DNA of 64,000 bases from G020353115 sp964389685 (GCA_964389685.1 CAYMFM010000014.1:4917-68916); one strand, 5' to 3'. Shown: positions 1 to 9,978, numbered from the stretch's first letter. The notes: generated by a model from the sequence alone, not told the origin. Translations and numbers: made by a program.

Positions 1-1
1 G

Positions 2-577
2 ATCCTTGATTTGAAGGAGGGACTATGGCTTGCTATTCCGGCAATTGTCGGTTCCCTGGTGGGTGCAGGAATTGCTATTAATTTTAATGAAGAGATCATG
101 GAAAAGACCATTGCCGGTCTTTTATTATTCATGTTTTTCATTATCATTTTCAAACCCGAAAAATGGATAAAGGGACAGGAAGGAAGGTATTCAACAAAAC
201 CAACCCTCGTAAATAGCATTATTTTTTTTCTCATCGGAATATATGGCGGATTTATTCAGGCAGGGGTTGGTTTTTTCCTGCTGGCAGGATTGGTGATGGG
301 TGTGGGGGCTGATCTTATCAAAGCCAATGCCCTGAAGTTATTCATCATCCTGTTGTATACTCCCTTTGCGCTGGCCATATTCATGATCCATGGGCAGGTT
401 GATTACAAATTGGGGTTGATTCTGGCTGTTGGGAACATGATAGGCTCCTTCATTGGAACCCGAGTAGCTGTTAGCTGGGGTCCCCGGTTTGTACGGATTA
501 TACTGCTGGCAGCACTCTTTTTCTCTTCACTTAAACTTCTTGGGTTCTTTACTCTTCTGGCAAGTTGGATTAAGTAA
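2..577 (+). CDS. TSUP (TauE/SafE-type) membrane permease, 5' partial
   Basis: C-terminal part of a sulfite exporter TauE/SafE family (TSUP) permease. The reading frame is open from base 2, so the real start lies before the window. The visible 190 or so residues hold about six hydrophobic helices, and the second half starts at GIYGGFIQAGVGFFLLAG, the glycine-rich signature of the second TSUP repeat. Family members move small organosulfur or sulfonate anions across the inner membrane. The substrate here cannot be read from sequence. The gene converges on the RND efflux operon, with 53 bp between stops, and shows no functional link to it. Family call is firm; substrate unknown. Confidence 0.85.
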   Translation: MLDLKEGLWLAIPAIVGSLVGAGIAINFNEEIMEKTIAGLLLFMFFIIIFKPEKWIKGQEGRYSTKPTLVNSIIFFLIGIYGGFIQAGVGFFLLAGLVMGVGADLIKANALKLFIILLYTPFALAIFMIHGQVDYKLGLILAVGNMIGSFIGTRVAVSWGPRFVRIILLAALFFSSLKLLGFFTLLASWIK

Positions 578-598
578 AGATGAATTGGATGGGGGAGG

Positions 599-636
599 AA
601 TTAACCCGCATTATTTATGAATCATGCCGGTTAATT
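599..636. terminator. Possible bidirectional terminator between convergent genes
   Basis: Perfect 8-bp inverted repeat AATTAACC / GGTTAATT around a 22-nt loop, placed between the stop of the TSUP gene and the stop of the RND permease, whose stop codon it overlaps. A short T-run (TTTTCC) follows on the plus side. The loop is long, so this is a modest candidate. Confidence 0.35.
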
Positions 637-3600
637 TTCCTCTTTGACTGAAACACGGCCAAATTTCCAGTAGATGATCGGCATGACTAACAGATTGAGC
701 AAAGCGGAAGTGATTAATCCGCCTAAAATAACCAGTGCCATTGGGTATTCAATTTCCTGTCCGGGACGATTCCCTCCAACAACGATTGCAAGCAGTGCGA
801 GTGCAGTGGTTATTGCTGTCAGAAGGATTGGCATCAGACGTTCCCTGGCACCCCGAATAACGAGAGGAAGCCCAAATTCTTCCCCTTCATAAAGCTCCAG
901 GTGACGGTAATGGCTGATCAGCATAATGCTGTTCCTGGCTGCTATACCTAAAACAGTTATAAACCCGATCAATGAACCCAGGGAGAGAACCGCTCCACTC
1001 AGGATAGCTGAAATCACACCACCGGTCAGGGCAAAGGGTAAACCTGCAAATACCAGGATTGCCAGACGGGCGGATCCAAAATCTGAGAGGAGTATTATAA
1101 ATATCCCAATGAGTACCAGGAGTGAGAGCGCCAGGATGCGGTTTTTAGCCTCCTGCTGAGCCGCATACTCTCCCAGAAGTTCAGGATGATAGCCCCGGTC
1201 AAATGGAATATTTTCTAACCGGGATTCTATATCACCCGCTACTTTGCTGAGATCACGGCCTTTAACATTGCATGTTACCTCTGTGTACCTTGAAGCAAAT
1301 TCACGGGTGATCTGATTGGGTACCGGTAAAATCAGGACGTCTGCCACTTCGTTCAGTGGGACAAGTCCTCCTGTGGGAATATCCAGCATAAGTGTTTGAA
1401 GGGCATTGATATCGGATCGAACCTCCGGTACTCCCCAGACAGTAACATCAAAAATATTCTGGTTTTCAAAAAATTCACCAACCTTGACCCCTTTCTGATA
1501 GATGTTTACTGCTTCCCTGATGTTTCCGGCAGTCAGGCCATATTGTAATGCTTTTTCGGGTTTAACCCTGACTTCAATCTGAGGCACCATATCCTGAGGT
1601 TGTACTTTAAGATCGACAACGCCGGGAATATCCATGATGGCATCTCTTACCTCTTCGGATTTATTTCGTATGATTTCCAGATCATCTCCATATATCCGGA
1701 TTACCAGGGTTGCACTTGATCCGGTGAGCACCTCTTTGATCCGTTCACGAAGATACGTTAACAGATCGCGGTAAAGACCGGGGTATCCATTCACAACTTC
1801 CTGTATTTTATTTACCGTTTTACTGTATTTAACATCCGGGTCGAGGCTAATCCAGAGTTCAGTAAAATTTGGACCGACCACCTCATCTGCAATTTCTGCC
1901 CGGCCGATATGTGCACCGAAATTCCTCACACCGGGTATGGACCGCAATTCCTTGCTTGCCCGAATGGTAATCCGATCCATAGCCTCGATGGAAGTACCGG
2001 GTTTCTCTACCCAGTGCATAAGGAAATCGTATTCTTTAAAATCGGGAAGAAATTCCTCCCCGAGAAATGGAAGAGAAACCAGTGATGCCAGCAATACAAC
2101 ACTGATGATGATAAACAGCCGCTTTGGATACCGCACGATACGGGATAACAGTTTTTCATACCAGGACTTTAGCCGGATCATAACTGTTGTCTCTTTCTTT
2201 TCGGAAGCCTTGGGAAGCAGAATCAACGAAAGGGCTGGAGTCAGAATTAATGCAACCATGAGGGAAGACATGATGGCAAGAATGTAGGAGAAAGCAAGTG
2301 GCCGAAAAAAGGACCCTGCCAGTCCGGTAAGGAAAAATACAGGCATCAATACCAGCGCTACGATAAGGCTTCCATAGACTACAGCACTTCTTACTTCGAG
2401 AGATGCATTCAGTACGACCTTGAACGCCGAGTCGGGATGACCAGCTTCCCTGTTTTGCCTCAGCCGCCGCATGATATTCTCTACATCTATAATGGCATCA
2501 TCCACCAGTTCGCCAAGGGCAATGATAAGACCTGCCAGAACCATAGTATTGATTGTGCCACCCTGGTAGTTTAATATCAGAGCTGCTGTAATTAGTGATG
2601 CAGGAATGGCAAGAACACTGATCAGGGCTGTTCTCCAATCATTCAGTGAGAATGCCAGTACAGCAATCACAAGGAGGCAACCGATCAATAAGGCACGGTT
2701 CAGGTTTCGGAGCGACATCTCAATGAATGTGGCCGGGCGAAAGATTGTTGAATCAATTTCAATATCCTTCAGACCGGGTTTTAAGGCTTCCAGGGTTTCT
2801 TCTATTTGACGGGTTACTTCAAGTGTATTCCCCCAGGGTTGTTTTTCAACAATGAGTAAAAGTCCGGGTTGGTCATTTATGATCGCATCGCCAATAGGAG
2901 GAGGAGAACCCTCCACAATTTCAGCCAGGTCACCCAGTTTTATGGGAACTCCATTGCGAATGGTGACGGGGACATTAAAAAGGTCTTTGGGAGATTTAAC
3001 GGTGGAAACAAAAGATATGGCCAATCGTTGATTGGGAGTATCCATGAAACCTCCGCCGCCAATTTCAGTTGCCTTTTTTACTGCCGTTACAATTTCGCTG
3101 GTCGTAACACCGTGAGTTTGAAGGTGGTTGGGATTGATCAGTACCTGTATCTGACGGTCTCTCTGCCCCCAGATTGCTACATTTGCCACACCTGGAATTG
3201 CCATCAACCGTGGACGGATAGTCCATTTTGCAAGAGTTGTCATTTCCATTTGAGAAAGAGAGTCTGATGTAATCCCGATTTTCAGAACCCGGCTGGTTGA
3301 TGAAAGGGGTGATAGCATGACCGGTGGCTTGGCAACTCCCGGAAGTTTGCCGGAGATAACGGTAAGTCGTTCCTGAACCATTTGACGGGCTTGCATGAGG
3401 TCGGTGCCATTTTCAAAATAGAGTACAACGGACGATAACCCGAGAACAGATTTTGAACGGATAAGCTTCAGCCAGGAAACTCCGTTCATGGCATTTTCAA
3501 TCGGCACGGTAACCAGTATTTCCACTTCTGAGGTGGATAATCCTGGTGCTTCTGTTTGTATCTCAACCAGGGGAGGGGCAAACTCAGGAAAAACATCAAA

Positions 3601-3702
3601 ATGCGTGCGGCTCACGATCCGGGTACCGGCAACCAGAAGGATAACCATCAGGATTACGATAGCTACCCGTAAACGCAACGCAGTTGATATAAGCCACCTC
3701 AT
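631..3702 (-). CDS. Heavy-metal-type RND efflux permease (CusA/CzcA-like)
   Basis: Inner-membrane proton-driven pump of a tripartite efflux system, about 1023 residues, the usual size for the HME-RND class. It has a hydrophobic first helix (residues 10-30), two large periplasmic loops and two sets of helices. GELVDDAIIDVENI near residue 400 is the TM4 acidic proton-relay motif of this class. I place the start at the ATG at 3702, not at an upstream in-frame ATG, because it has a strong GGAGG and its A overlaps the stop of the adaptor gene (TAATG, 1-bp overlap), which indicates translational coupling. It is the last gene of an outer membrane factor-adaptor-pump operon. The metal (Cu/Ag or Zn/Co/Cd) cannot be decided from sequence. 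Confidence 0.92.
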   Translation of the reverse strand: MRWLISTALRLRVAIVILMVILLVAGTRIVSRTHFDVFPEFAPPLVEIQTEAPGLSTSEVEILVTVPIENAMNGVSWLKLIRSKSVLGLSSVVLYFENGTDLMQARQMVQERLTVISGKLPGVAKPPVMLSPLSSTSRVLKIGITSDSLSQMEMTTLAKWTIRPRLMAIPGVANVAIWGQRDRQIQVLINPNHLQTHGVTTSEIVTAVKKATEIGGGGFMDTPNQRLAISFVSTVKSPKDLFNVPVTIRNGVPIKLGDLAEIVEGSPPPIGDAIINDQPGLLLIVEKQPWGNTLEVTRQIEETLEALKPGLKDIEIDSTIFRPATFIEMSLRNLNRALLIGCLLVIAVLAFSLNDWRTALISVLAIPASLITAALILNYQGGTINTMVLAGLIIALGELVDDAIIDVENIMRRLRQNREAGHPDSAFKVVLNASLEVRSAVVYGSLIVALVLMPVFFLTGLAGSFFRPLAFSYILAIMSSLMVALILTPALSLILLPKASEKKETTVMIRLKSWYEKLLSRIVRYPKRLFIIISVVLLASLVSLPFLGEEFLPDFKEYDFLMHWVEKPGTSIEAMDRITIRASKELRSIPGVRNFGAHIGRAEIADEVVGPNFTELWISLDPDVKYSKTVNKIQEVVNGYPGLYRDLLTYLRERIKEVLTGSSATLVIRIYGDDLEIIRNKSEEVRDAIMDIPGVVDLKVQPQDMVPQIEVRVKPEKALQYGLTAGNIREAVNIYQKGVKVGEFFENQNIFDVTVWGVPEVRSDINALQTLMLDIPTGGLVPLNEVADVLILPVPNQITREFASRYTEVTCNVKGRDLSKVAGDIESRLENIPFDRGYHPELLGEYAAQQEAKNRILALSLLVLIGIFIILLSDFGSARLAILVFAGLPFALTGGVISAILSGAVLSLGSLIGFITVLGIAARNSIMLISHYRHLELYEGEEFGLPLVIRGARERLMPILLTAITTALALLAIVVGGNRPGQEIEYPMALVILGGLITSALLNLLVMPIIYWKFGRVSVKEEN

Positions 3703-4916
3703 TATTTTCCTCCTCCAAATTCTGTTCCGTAAAGTTCGGCTACGCCGGTACATACAACCTCATCACCGGGTTGAACTCCCCGTGTCAATACCGCTAATGT
3801 ATCGGAAACATGACTGAGTTCAACTCTTGTGCGGGTATATAGCTGCAAATCCGATTTTACATATACCCAACTCCCGCCATACATATCGTATATTATTGAA
3901 GAATAGGGTACTACCAGACTTTCTTCTGCTGATTTCAAGGTGAGGGTTACACTCACTTTCTGACCAGCCCTGAAAAGACCCCCCTTATTGTCAACTTCAT
4001 AGTAAAGATCAGATGAAGCACTGCCTGCATCACTGCGCATGGGCCCCTGAATTGGATTGGCATGAATGAATCCTGCTTCGTCATCCTTTCCCATTGCTGA
4101 AATGGAAGCTTTCTGGTGGCGGTCGACATTCAGGACATCCCCGGAATAAACAGGAACACGAATCCAGAAACGATCCATGGGTGTAACTTCGAACATGACA
4201 TAGGATGCACTAATGGTTTGGCCCCGTGTAACAAACATATTCTGGATAACACCATTTACAGGGGATTCAATATGATACGTTGAAAGATCCATTGCAACAG
4301 AATCGAGATCCCTCCCCTGATAAAGGTTTAACCGCCCTCTGGCTGCAGTGAGTGATGCTTCTGCTCTGGCCAGACGAGCCTGTGTGGCTTCAAACGCCTT
4401 TTCACTGATTGCTTTAGTGGTGAGGAGATGTTCAGCCCGCTCTGCTTCAGCCAGGACTACAGCGTATTCCATTTGTTTTACCCTTACTTCCTCCTGTGCA
4501 CTGATGATATCCATTTCCGGTGGAATAAGGATCAGACGCATTACTTCCTGCCCGTTTTTGATGAATGATCCCGCAACAGGGAAATAACCGCTATGCGCTC
4601 CTATGACAGTACCGGCAACAGGTGCTGTAACTTTAACATCCTGGCCGGGAGGGGACATGATTTCTCCACCAACTGTCAGTGTTTTTGGCATATTTTTTAA
4701 TTCTACCGGTCTTGTTTCAATGCCAAGCCGAATTTCGGCTTCAGGTGTCAGGTGTACCTCCGTCAGGGTATTCTCCTTCACCTGGTTTATTACTACTGCG
4801 GGTTTTTGTGTGGTTTCCCCTTCAGGATTCCTGTTGCTACATCCATTAAAACTGAAAATGAGTATCAGGGAAAGGTACCGGAGTATCAATGGTTGTAATT
4901 CAAATCTTAAATCCAT
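3702..4916 (-). CDS. RND efflux periplasmic adaptor (CusB/HlyD-like) lipoprotein
   Basis: Membrane fusion protein linking the RND pump to the outer-membrane channel. The N-terminus has a lipoprotein signal with Cys26 after FSFNG, so it is probably anchored in the inner membrane by lipid. A split lipoyl/barrel-sandwich domain flanks an alpha-helical hairpin at roughly residues 130-200 (Ala/Glu-rich, AEAERAEHLL). A beta-barrel and membrane-proximal domain follow. At 404 residues the length fits CusB-type adaptors. It lies 21 bp after the outer membrane factor gene and overlaps the pump start by one base, so the three genes form one transcription unit. No extra His/Met-rich metal chaperone extension is visible. 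Confidence 0.9.
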   Translation of the reverse strand: MDLRFELQPLILRYLSLILIFSFNGCSNRNPEGETTQKPAVVINQVKENTLTEVHLTPEAEIRLGIETRPVELKNMPKTLTVGGEIMSPPGQDVKVTAPVAGTVIGAHSGYFPVAGSFIKNGQEVMRLILIPPEMDIISAQEEVRVKQMEYAVVLAEAERAEHLLTTKAISEKAFEATQARLARAEASLTAARGRLNLYQGRDLDSVAMDLSTYHIESPVNGVIQNMFVTRGQTISASYVMFEVTPMDRFWIRVPVYSGDVLNVDRHQKASISAMGKDDEAGFIHANPIQGPMRSDAGSASSDLYYEVDNKGGLFRAGQKVSVTLTLKSAEESLVVPYSSIIYDMYGGSWVYVKSDLQLYTRTRVELSHVSDTLAVLTRGVQPGDEVVCTGVAELYGTEFGGGK

Positions 4917-4937
4917 TTTCTTGTATTGTTATGTCTG

Positions 4938-6347
4938 CTAAAAGGGCAACGTTTTCCAGCCAGTACTGTAACACAGATTCGCCAGATTTATTCTTGTTTC
5001 TGCTTCAGCAACAATGAATCTTAAACGGGCATTCAGGAATTGCCTCTTATATTCCAGGAATTCCAGGTATGAGATCTCTCCTGCAAGGTATGCCAATTCC
5101 CCATTATCAACAGCACTTTTTGCTTTGGTTAAGATTTCATTATGGAGCATTTCATAAGTTGAGCGGGCTGCCAGGTAACCCTGGTATGCTTCAAGTATTT
5201 CTTTTCGAATGGACTGTTGTATGGCAAGGTAATTATTTGCTGCCCGTTCAATTTGCGTCCGGGCTCTTTCTGTGCCTCCCTGGTTGAAATAAAATAATGG
5301 AATTATTATTTGCCCACCAGGTCCCATTTCAAAGCCTTCTTTTCCCTCTGCATTGGCATCCAGCATGGCAGTCAGGTTAAAAATCTTTGATTTTTCCCAG
5401 CCCAGCTGTTTTCCGGCTATTTCGATTTCAAGTTCAGCTGCCCGAACATCGGGACGGCAGGCAAGTGCAGTTTCAATGATCTTTTCAGGTTCGGGCATTT
5501 CCGATAACTGGAAAGGGCTTGGAGCAATTTCTATATCCGTCGGTTCAGATATTAATCCAAGGAGTGTTAAAAACCGGATCTTTTGTATTTCCTTATCCCG
5601 GCGGGCCTGCAATACGTTTTCTCTTGTCCGTGAAGTTGCCAGATAAAATGCAGTTTCTTCCAATTCACTAATGTCTCCTATCAGACGTCTTGCAGAAGCA
5701 ATTTCAGCGATTTCAATATCCAGGCTCACTTCATCTTCCAATATTTTGAGTTGCTCCTGGGTCTTGTTCAGATTCGCAAATGAAATATATACGTCTCGTA
5801 CCAGTGCAAGACCATTCTGAACCAGGTTTTCGGCGACTTTTTCACTATTCAGTTTGGCAGATGCGACTCTGTAGGGTCGTTGCCAGAGAATGTCGATAGC
5901 ATAAGAAAGTGTAAATTCCAGCTGTTTTGGTCCGAGGGGGAAAAGCAGAGAAAAAGCAGGGTTGTTGAGCATACCTGCTTCGACCAGATCGGCACGGGCA
6001 AAGCCCAGGTCAGCCAGATCGACCTGAAGCTGAGGATTATTCCATAGCGCTATGGCTACGGACTCTTTCTCTGTTAAGCTATCTTCAAACAAAACACCTG
6101 GAGGGAAACTGATAGAATCAGAAAATTCAGCCGGAAGACCAAAGCCGGACCTCTTTTCAATGTTATCTGAAACGTATTTTTCATTATATGGAGTGCGGGT
6201 AACACACCCTGATATGATCATGAACAGGATGGTCCCCTGAATGAATCTGTTTATGCGAATTTTTGAAGTCAATAGTGGAAATAAATGATTAGTCTTTCGT
6301 TCACGAAAATTAGGAAAAAAATACAATAAATCAATATCCTTTTGCAT
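4938..6347 (-). CDS. TolC-family outer membrane efflux factor (CusC-like)
   Basis: Outer-membrane channel of the tripartite efflux pump and first gene of the operon. About 469 residues, with two tandem TolC-type repeats of long amphipathic helices (for example residues 180-260 and 360-450). A lipoprotein-like signal precedes Cys48 (ILFMIISGC), which leaves an unusually long leader before the hydrophobic stretch. The true start may therefore be internal, but no other ATG precedes the signal peptide, so I keep the first one. Specificity follows the partner pump. Confidence 0.85.
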   Translation of the reverse strand: MQKDIDLLYFFPNFRERKTNHLFPLLTSKIRINRFIQGTILFMIISGCVTRTPYNEKYVSDNIEKRSGFGLPAEFSDSISFPPGVLFEDSLTEKESVAIALWNNPQLQVDLADLGFARADLVEAGMLNNPAFSLLFPLGPKQLEFTLSYAIDILWQRPYRVASAKLNSEKVAENLVQNGLALVRDVYISFANLNKTQEQLKILEDEVSLDIEIAEIASARRLIGDISELEETAFYLATSRTRENVLQARRDKEIQKIRFLTLLGLISEPTDIEIAPSPFQLSEMPEPEKIIETALACRPDVRAAELEIEIAGKQLGWEKSKIFNLTAMLDANAEGKEGFEMGPGGQIIIPLFYFNQGGTERARTQIERAANNYLAIQQSIRKEILEAYQGYLAARSTYEMLHNEILTKAKSAVDNGELAYLAGEISYLEFLEYKRQFLNARLRFIVAEAETRINLANLCYSTGWKTLPF

Positions 6348-6405
6348 TCAGTGTAATTCAGATGAAAGAAAGGTTTTGTTAAACATTCCTGCATTACTGC
6401 GTTTT

Positions 6406-7317
6406 CTATTGCAGCATAAAATGGTAGGTGATGGTTCCTTTTTGAAAAGCCGGGGCATCCGGTTTGCGGTCGAATTTTGCTGCCAGGGCGGCTTTTTTGG
6501 CGGCAGCCATCAAATGTTCATTTAAGGTAGTTGAGCCTTTCACTCCGGGATTAGCCGTGGTTACATTGCCGTTTCGATCAACAGTCACTTCCACAACGAC
6601 AATGCCTTCTACCTGGTAGTTGTATTCGGGTTTAGGGAGTGATTGTGGGGTTCTTCCCTCCAGGCTGAATGAGATCCCTTCATCCCCCAGTCCGCCGGGC
6701 CCACCCGTATGGCTTGTTGCATCAACGGCTCCATCTTCATGGCCCTGGTTTCCCGTTCCTGTTGTTTCTCCCTCACTTTTATTGGTATTCTCTGCATTAT
6801 TTCGTGCACTCTCCAACGCATTCCTTGTCCTGTCCTGGATTTCGTTAATTCGTCGTTGTTCCTCCTCCAATCTCTGTCTTTCCAGCTCTTCCTGTCGCTG
6901 TCTTTCGAGTTCCTCCTGACGTTGCCGTTCCAGTTCGTCTGATCGTTTCTGCTCGGCTTCACGCGCTTCCCTTTCTATTCTTTCAGCTTCCGGATCTTTT
7001 TCAGGGGCAGCCTGAACCTCGGGAGCCTCTTCCAGGTCCTGCGTAAGGATATCCTCTTCGGCAGACTCAGATACAGCATCCTCTGCCGAACTGGCTTCCG
7101 GGACCGAAATAGTTTCCAGGGGTGGTTGGGCAGCTGCTGACGGTTCAATTAAGCCGGATCCGTCATCATCCACTCCAAAGTTGATCAATATCCCTTCCTC
7201 CTCAGGCAAAGGCAGTGGTGTGGTAAATCCAAAAATAATGAAGACAACTGCCAGAATAATGTGGAACACAATTGTTCCGAAAAGTCCCTTCCTGTGTTCA
7301 ATGAAAAACTTTTTCAT
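6406..7317 (-). CDS. tonB: TonB-family energy transducer
   Basis: TonB-like protein that passes proton-motive force from ExbB/ExbD to outer-membrane receptors. One N-terminal membrane helix (about residues 13-33) is followed by a Glu-rich spacer and a coiled Glu/Gln/Arg-rich segment with the short repeat QEELERQR (about residues 125-155). A C-terminal TonB-like domain (about 215-303) includes EGIVVVEVTVDRNGNV. The usual YPxxAR entry to this domain is replaced by PKPEYNYQ, as in TolA/TonB hybrids common in Bacteroidota. It sits 2 bp after exbD in an exbB-exbD-tonB operon. The repetitive spacer explains a long overlapping open frame on the same strand, which I do not annotate. Confidence 0.85.
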   Translation of the reverse strand: MKKFFIEHRKGLFGTIVFHIILAVVFIIFGFTTPLPLPEEEGILINFGVDDDGSGLIEPSAAAQPPLETISVPEASSAEDAVSESAEEDILTQDLEEAPEVQAAPEKDPEAERIEREAREAEQKRSDELERQRQEELERQRQEELERQRLEEEQRRINEIQDRTRNALESARNNAENTNKSEGETTGTGNQGHEDGAVDATSHTGGPGGLGDEGISFSLEGRTPQSLPKPEYNYQVEGIVVVEVTVDRNGNVTTANPGVKGSTTLNEHLMAAAKKAALAAKFDRKPDAPAFQKGTITYHFMLQ

Positions 7318-7319
7318 TG

Positions 7320-7712
7320 TTATCTGGGGCTGGTAGCCAGAATTAGTTTGAATTGGTTCTTTTTTGCAATATTCATTACCTTAACAACATGCTCAATGGG
7401 AACACTCCGTTCGGCATGCAGCGATATATAAATATCTGTATTCCCTCCAATTCTTTCCTGCAAAACCCGTTCCAAATCATTCACATCTATGGGTACGTTT
7501 TCAACATAAAACTGTAAATCACGGGTAATGGAAACCGTTGTAAGGGGTTTTGCTGAGGTTTGATAACTGCTTTGTGGCAACAGAAGCTTCAGGGCAGTTG
7601 GATGGATAAGTGTGGAGGTGATCATAAAAAAGATCAGCAGAAGGAATATAATATCTGCCATACCGGGAAGGCTGAAGGTAAAGCTGACCTTATTTCTGGT
7701 TTTCAATGCCAT
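7320..7712 (-). CDS. exbD: ExbD/TolR-family biopolymer transport protein
   Basis: Proton-channel partner of ExbB. One N-terminal transmembrane helix carries the conserved membrane Asp (PGMADIIFLLLIFFMITS, Asp20), which is the protonated residue in ExbD/TolR/MotB proteins. A periplasmic domain of about 80 residues follows, with the family pattern DIYISLHAERSVP. At 130 residues it is normal length. It lies between exbB and tonB in one operon, 2 bp before tonB. Confidence 0.9.
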   Translation of the reverse strand: MALKTRNKVSFTFSLPGMADIIFLLLIFFMITSTLIHPTALKLLLPQSSYQTSAKPLTTVSITRDLQFYVENVPIDVNDLERVLQERIGGNTDIYISLHAERSVPIEHVVKVMNIAKKNQFKLILATSPR

Positions 7713-7777
7713 GGTTCTGTTTATCAGGTTAATGTTACATTCATGACTGAGTAGCAGGGCTGATTAACCGGCATTGC

Positions 7778-8476
7778 TCAGCTTACCGGCTCATTCAGCA
7801 GGTCCATGAATTCAGTCGCCTTGGCTTCCAACTGATTCACCACCTTTTCTACGCGTGCAACAAGAATGTTGTATGCAAAATAGGCAATGATGCCTACGAT
7901 CAAACCGGCGACAGTAGTAACAAGTGCCGTATAGATACCATTTGAAAGGGTAGAAACATCGATGTTACTGCCTGCAGTTGACATATCATAAAAAGCACGG
8001 ATCATTCCGATGACCGTTCCAAGGAATCCGATCATTGGGGCGGCACCTGCAACCGTAGCTAGTGTAGGCAATCCCCTCTCAAGCTTATAAATTTCCAGTT
8101 TACCGACATTCTCAATGGCTGCACTGACATCATTCAGGGGCCTGCCGATTCTTCTGATCCCTTTTTCAATCATGCGTGCAACGGGATTGTTCGTTGATTC
8201 GCATAGAGTTAACGCAGATTCCACCTTGCCATCGTGAATATAATCCTTGATCCTGTTCATAAAATGAAGGTCTTCACCCGAGGATTTACGGATGACAAAA
8301 AACCGTTCTACGAAAATATATACTGCAATAACAGATAACAGGATAATGGGCACCATTACCCATCCTCCCTTAAAGGCAAGATCCCAGTAAGAGAGTGTAA
8401 GTTCCTGTGCCTCTTCAACGCTGGCGGAAACCGTATCGGATAAATTAATCTGAGGGAAAAGGAATAAATTACTCAT
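7778..8476 (-). CDS. exbB: ExbB/TolQ/MotA-family proton channel protein
   Basis: Inner-membrane proton channel energising TonB. 232 residues with three membrane helices, the last two in the canonical MotA/TolQ/ExbB domain (LATVAGAAPMIGFLGTVIGM and SNGIYTALVTTVAGLIVGII). The N-terminal helix is preceded by a short periplasmic segment. First gene of exbB-exbD-tonB. A terminator-like hairpin at 8505-8530 separates it from the upstream nhaD gene on the same strand. The operon may serve the TonB receptor at 22904-25339, the only such receptor in the window. Confidence 0.92.
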   Translation of the reverse strand: MSNLFLFPQINLSDTVSASVEEAQELTLSYWDLAFKGGWVMVPIILLSVIAVYIFVERFFVIRKSSGEDLHFMNRIKDYIHDGKVESALTLCESTNNPVARMIEKGIRRIGRPLNDVSAAIENVGKLEIYKLERGLPTLATVAGAAPMIGFLGTVIGMIRAFYDMSTAGSNIDVSTLSNGIYTALVTTVAGLIVGIIAYFAYNILVARVEKVVNQLEAKATEFMDLLNEPVS

Positions 8477-8504
8477 TTCTGAATATTTGGTTATGCGAAG
8501 TTAT

Positions 8505-8530
8505 AAAAAAAACGGGATCAAAATCCGTTT
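8505..8530 (-). terminator. Rho-independent terminator after nhaD
   Basis: On the minus strand AAACGG and CCGTTT pair as a 6-bp stem, followed by an uninterrupted run of T. It lies 30 bp after the nhaD stop and before exbB, so nhaD and exbBD-tonB are likely separate transcripts. Confidence 0.6.
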
Positions 8531-8559
8531 AGTATATTCTTGATTGCAGATCAGCAACA

Positions 8560-9978
8560 TTAAAGTGCGAACATGATATAATAAACCCCGGCTCCTGCAA
8601 GATAGCCAAGAAGAGCCAGCAGGGAGATCCGTTTCATGTACCAGATAAAATCTATCTTTTCCATTCCCATTGCAGCAACACCTGCAGCTGAACCAATGAT
8701 CAGGATGCTGCCACCGGTCCCGGCACAATAAGCCAGAAACTCCCAGAATATGCCGTCCTGTACAAAAAAGCGGGCGTATTCCTGGGCTGCCGGATCAGCG
8801 ATCAGATTGATGAAGCCGTAGGTATGAACAGGATACATGCCCATGGCACCGGCAACAAGGGGGACATTGTCAACTATGGCGGATAGAATCCCGATTGCCA
8901 TGTCAATGAGATAGACATTGTGCAGTTTTTCATCAAGGTAACCGGCCATTATTTTCAGGTGTCCGGCGGATTGAAGACTGGCAACGGCAGAAAGGATGCC
9001 AAGGAAGAAGAAAATAGTTGGGACATCCACCTTTCGTAGAATGTTCACCACTGTAAGTTTTGACCTTTTTTCAAGCGTCGACCCCTGGTGCATGATCTCG
9101 GTTATGACCCACATATTACCCAGTCCCAGTAACATTCCCATATAGGGAGGAAGGTGTGTCAGTGTTTTAAAAACCGGCACAAACAGCAATGAACCGACTC
9201 CGAGAAAGAATATAAACGTACGTTCGAATTTAGTGGTCTGTTCCTTTGTTGTTGCGCCGACAACCTTTGAAACGGGTCGTTGGACCGTACCCCCCATAAT
9301 AAAGGAGACAATAATCAGCGGCACTGCCAACGTCGCTAAACTGGGTAAAAACACTCTCAAAATAATGCTTACGGTTGTGACCTGTCCCCCAACCCATAAC
9401 ATAATGGTTGTTACATCACCGATCGGAGACCAGGCTCCACCGGCATTGGCCGCCAGAACCACCATACTGGCAAAAAACCAACGGTCTTTCTTATCTCCTA
9501 TAAGCTTTCTCAACAGGGCAACCATGACAATGGTTGTAGTCAGGTTATCCAGTGCAGCAGACATAAAGAACGTGATCAGGCTCAGGATCCACAATAGTTT
9601 AACCCGGTTGGTAGTTCTGATTTTATCGGTGATGATCCGGAATCCTTCGTGTGTATCGATAATTTCAACAATCGTCATGGCTCCCAGGAGGAAGAACAAA
9701 ATTTCTGATATTTCTCCCAGGTGGTGAATTACCTCATGGTTAGTGATAAACTCGATGTACTGGTGAAATGAGCTCATGCTGGCAACATCTGCATTCTGTT
9801 CCAGGAATTCCCGGAAAGAATCACTTCCTGGAAGAATATTATCTGCTCCAACGATGTATAGAACCCAGAGAATTACTCCGGTTAGCAGGGCAGATGCAGC
9901 CTTGTCAATTTTGAGTGGATGTTCCAGGGCAATAGCTGTATACCCCAGAATAAAAACCACAACCATTGCTATAAACAT
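8560..9978 (-). CDS. nhaD: NhaD-type sodium/proton antiporter
   Basis: Ion transporter superfamily protein, 472 residues with about 12 hydrophobic helices. NhaD hallmarks are visible: SAALDNLTTTIVMVALLRKLIG in two parts around residue 165-185, ANAGGAWSPIGDVTTIMLW around 205-225, and a second-half DNVPLVAGAMGMYP near 370. NhaD exports Na+ or Li+ in exchange for protons at the inner membrane, a trait of marine, saline or alkaline organisms. The gene appears monocistronic: a -7-like TATTTTTG lies 30 bp upstream and a terminator follows. I consider the NhaD call firm over ArsB. Confidence 0.9.
   Translation of the reverse strand: MFIAMVVVFILGYTAIALEHPLKIDKAASALLTGVILWVLYIVGADNILPGSDSFREFLEQNADVASMSSFHQYIEFITNHEVIHHLGEISEILFFLLGAMTIVEIIDTHEGFRIITDKIRTTNRVKLLWILSLITFFMSAALDNLTTTIVMVALLRKLIGDKKDRWFFASMVVLAANAGGAWSPIGDVTTIMLWVGGQVTTVSIILRVFLPSLATLAVPLIIVSFIMGGTVQRPVSKVVGATTKEQTTKFERTFIFFLGVGSLLFVPVFKTLTHLPPYMGMLLGLGNMWVITEIMHQGSTLEKRSKLTVVNILRKVDVPTIFFFLGILSAVASLQSAGHLKIMAGYLDEKLHNVYLIDMAIGILSAIVDNVPLVAGAMGMYPVHTYGFINLIADPAAQEYARFFVQDGIFWEFLAYCAGTGGSILIIGSAAGVAAMGMEKIDFIWYMKRISLLALLGYLAGAGVYYIMFAL

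Noticed and set aside
6609..6962. Second frame within tonB on the same strand
   Set aside because: Produced by the repetitive Glu/Arg/Gln codons of the TonB spacer; no start signal.
8501..8728. 75-residue frame at the nhaD end
   Set aside because: Overlaps the nhaD C-terminus and the terminator in another frame.
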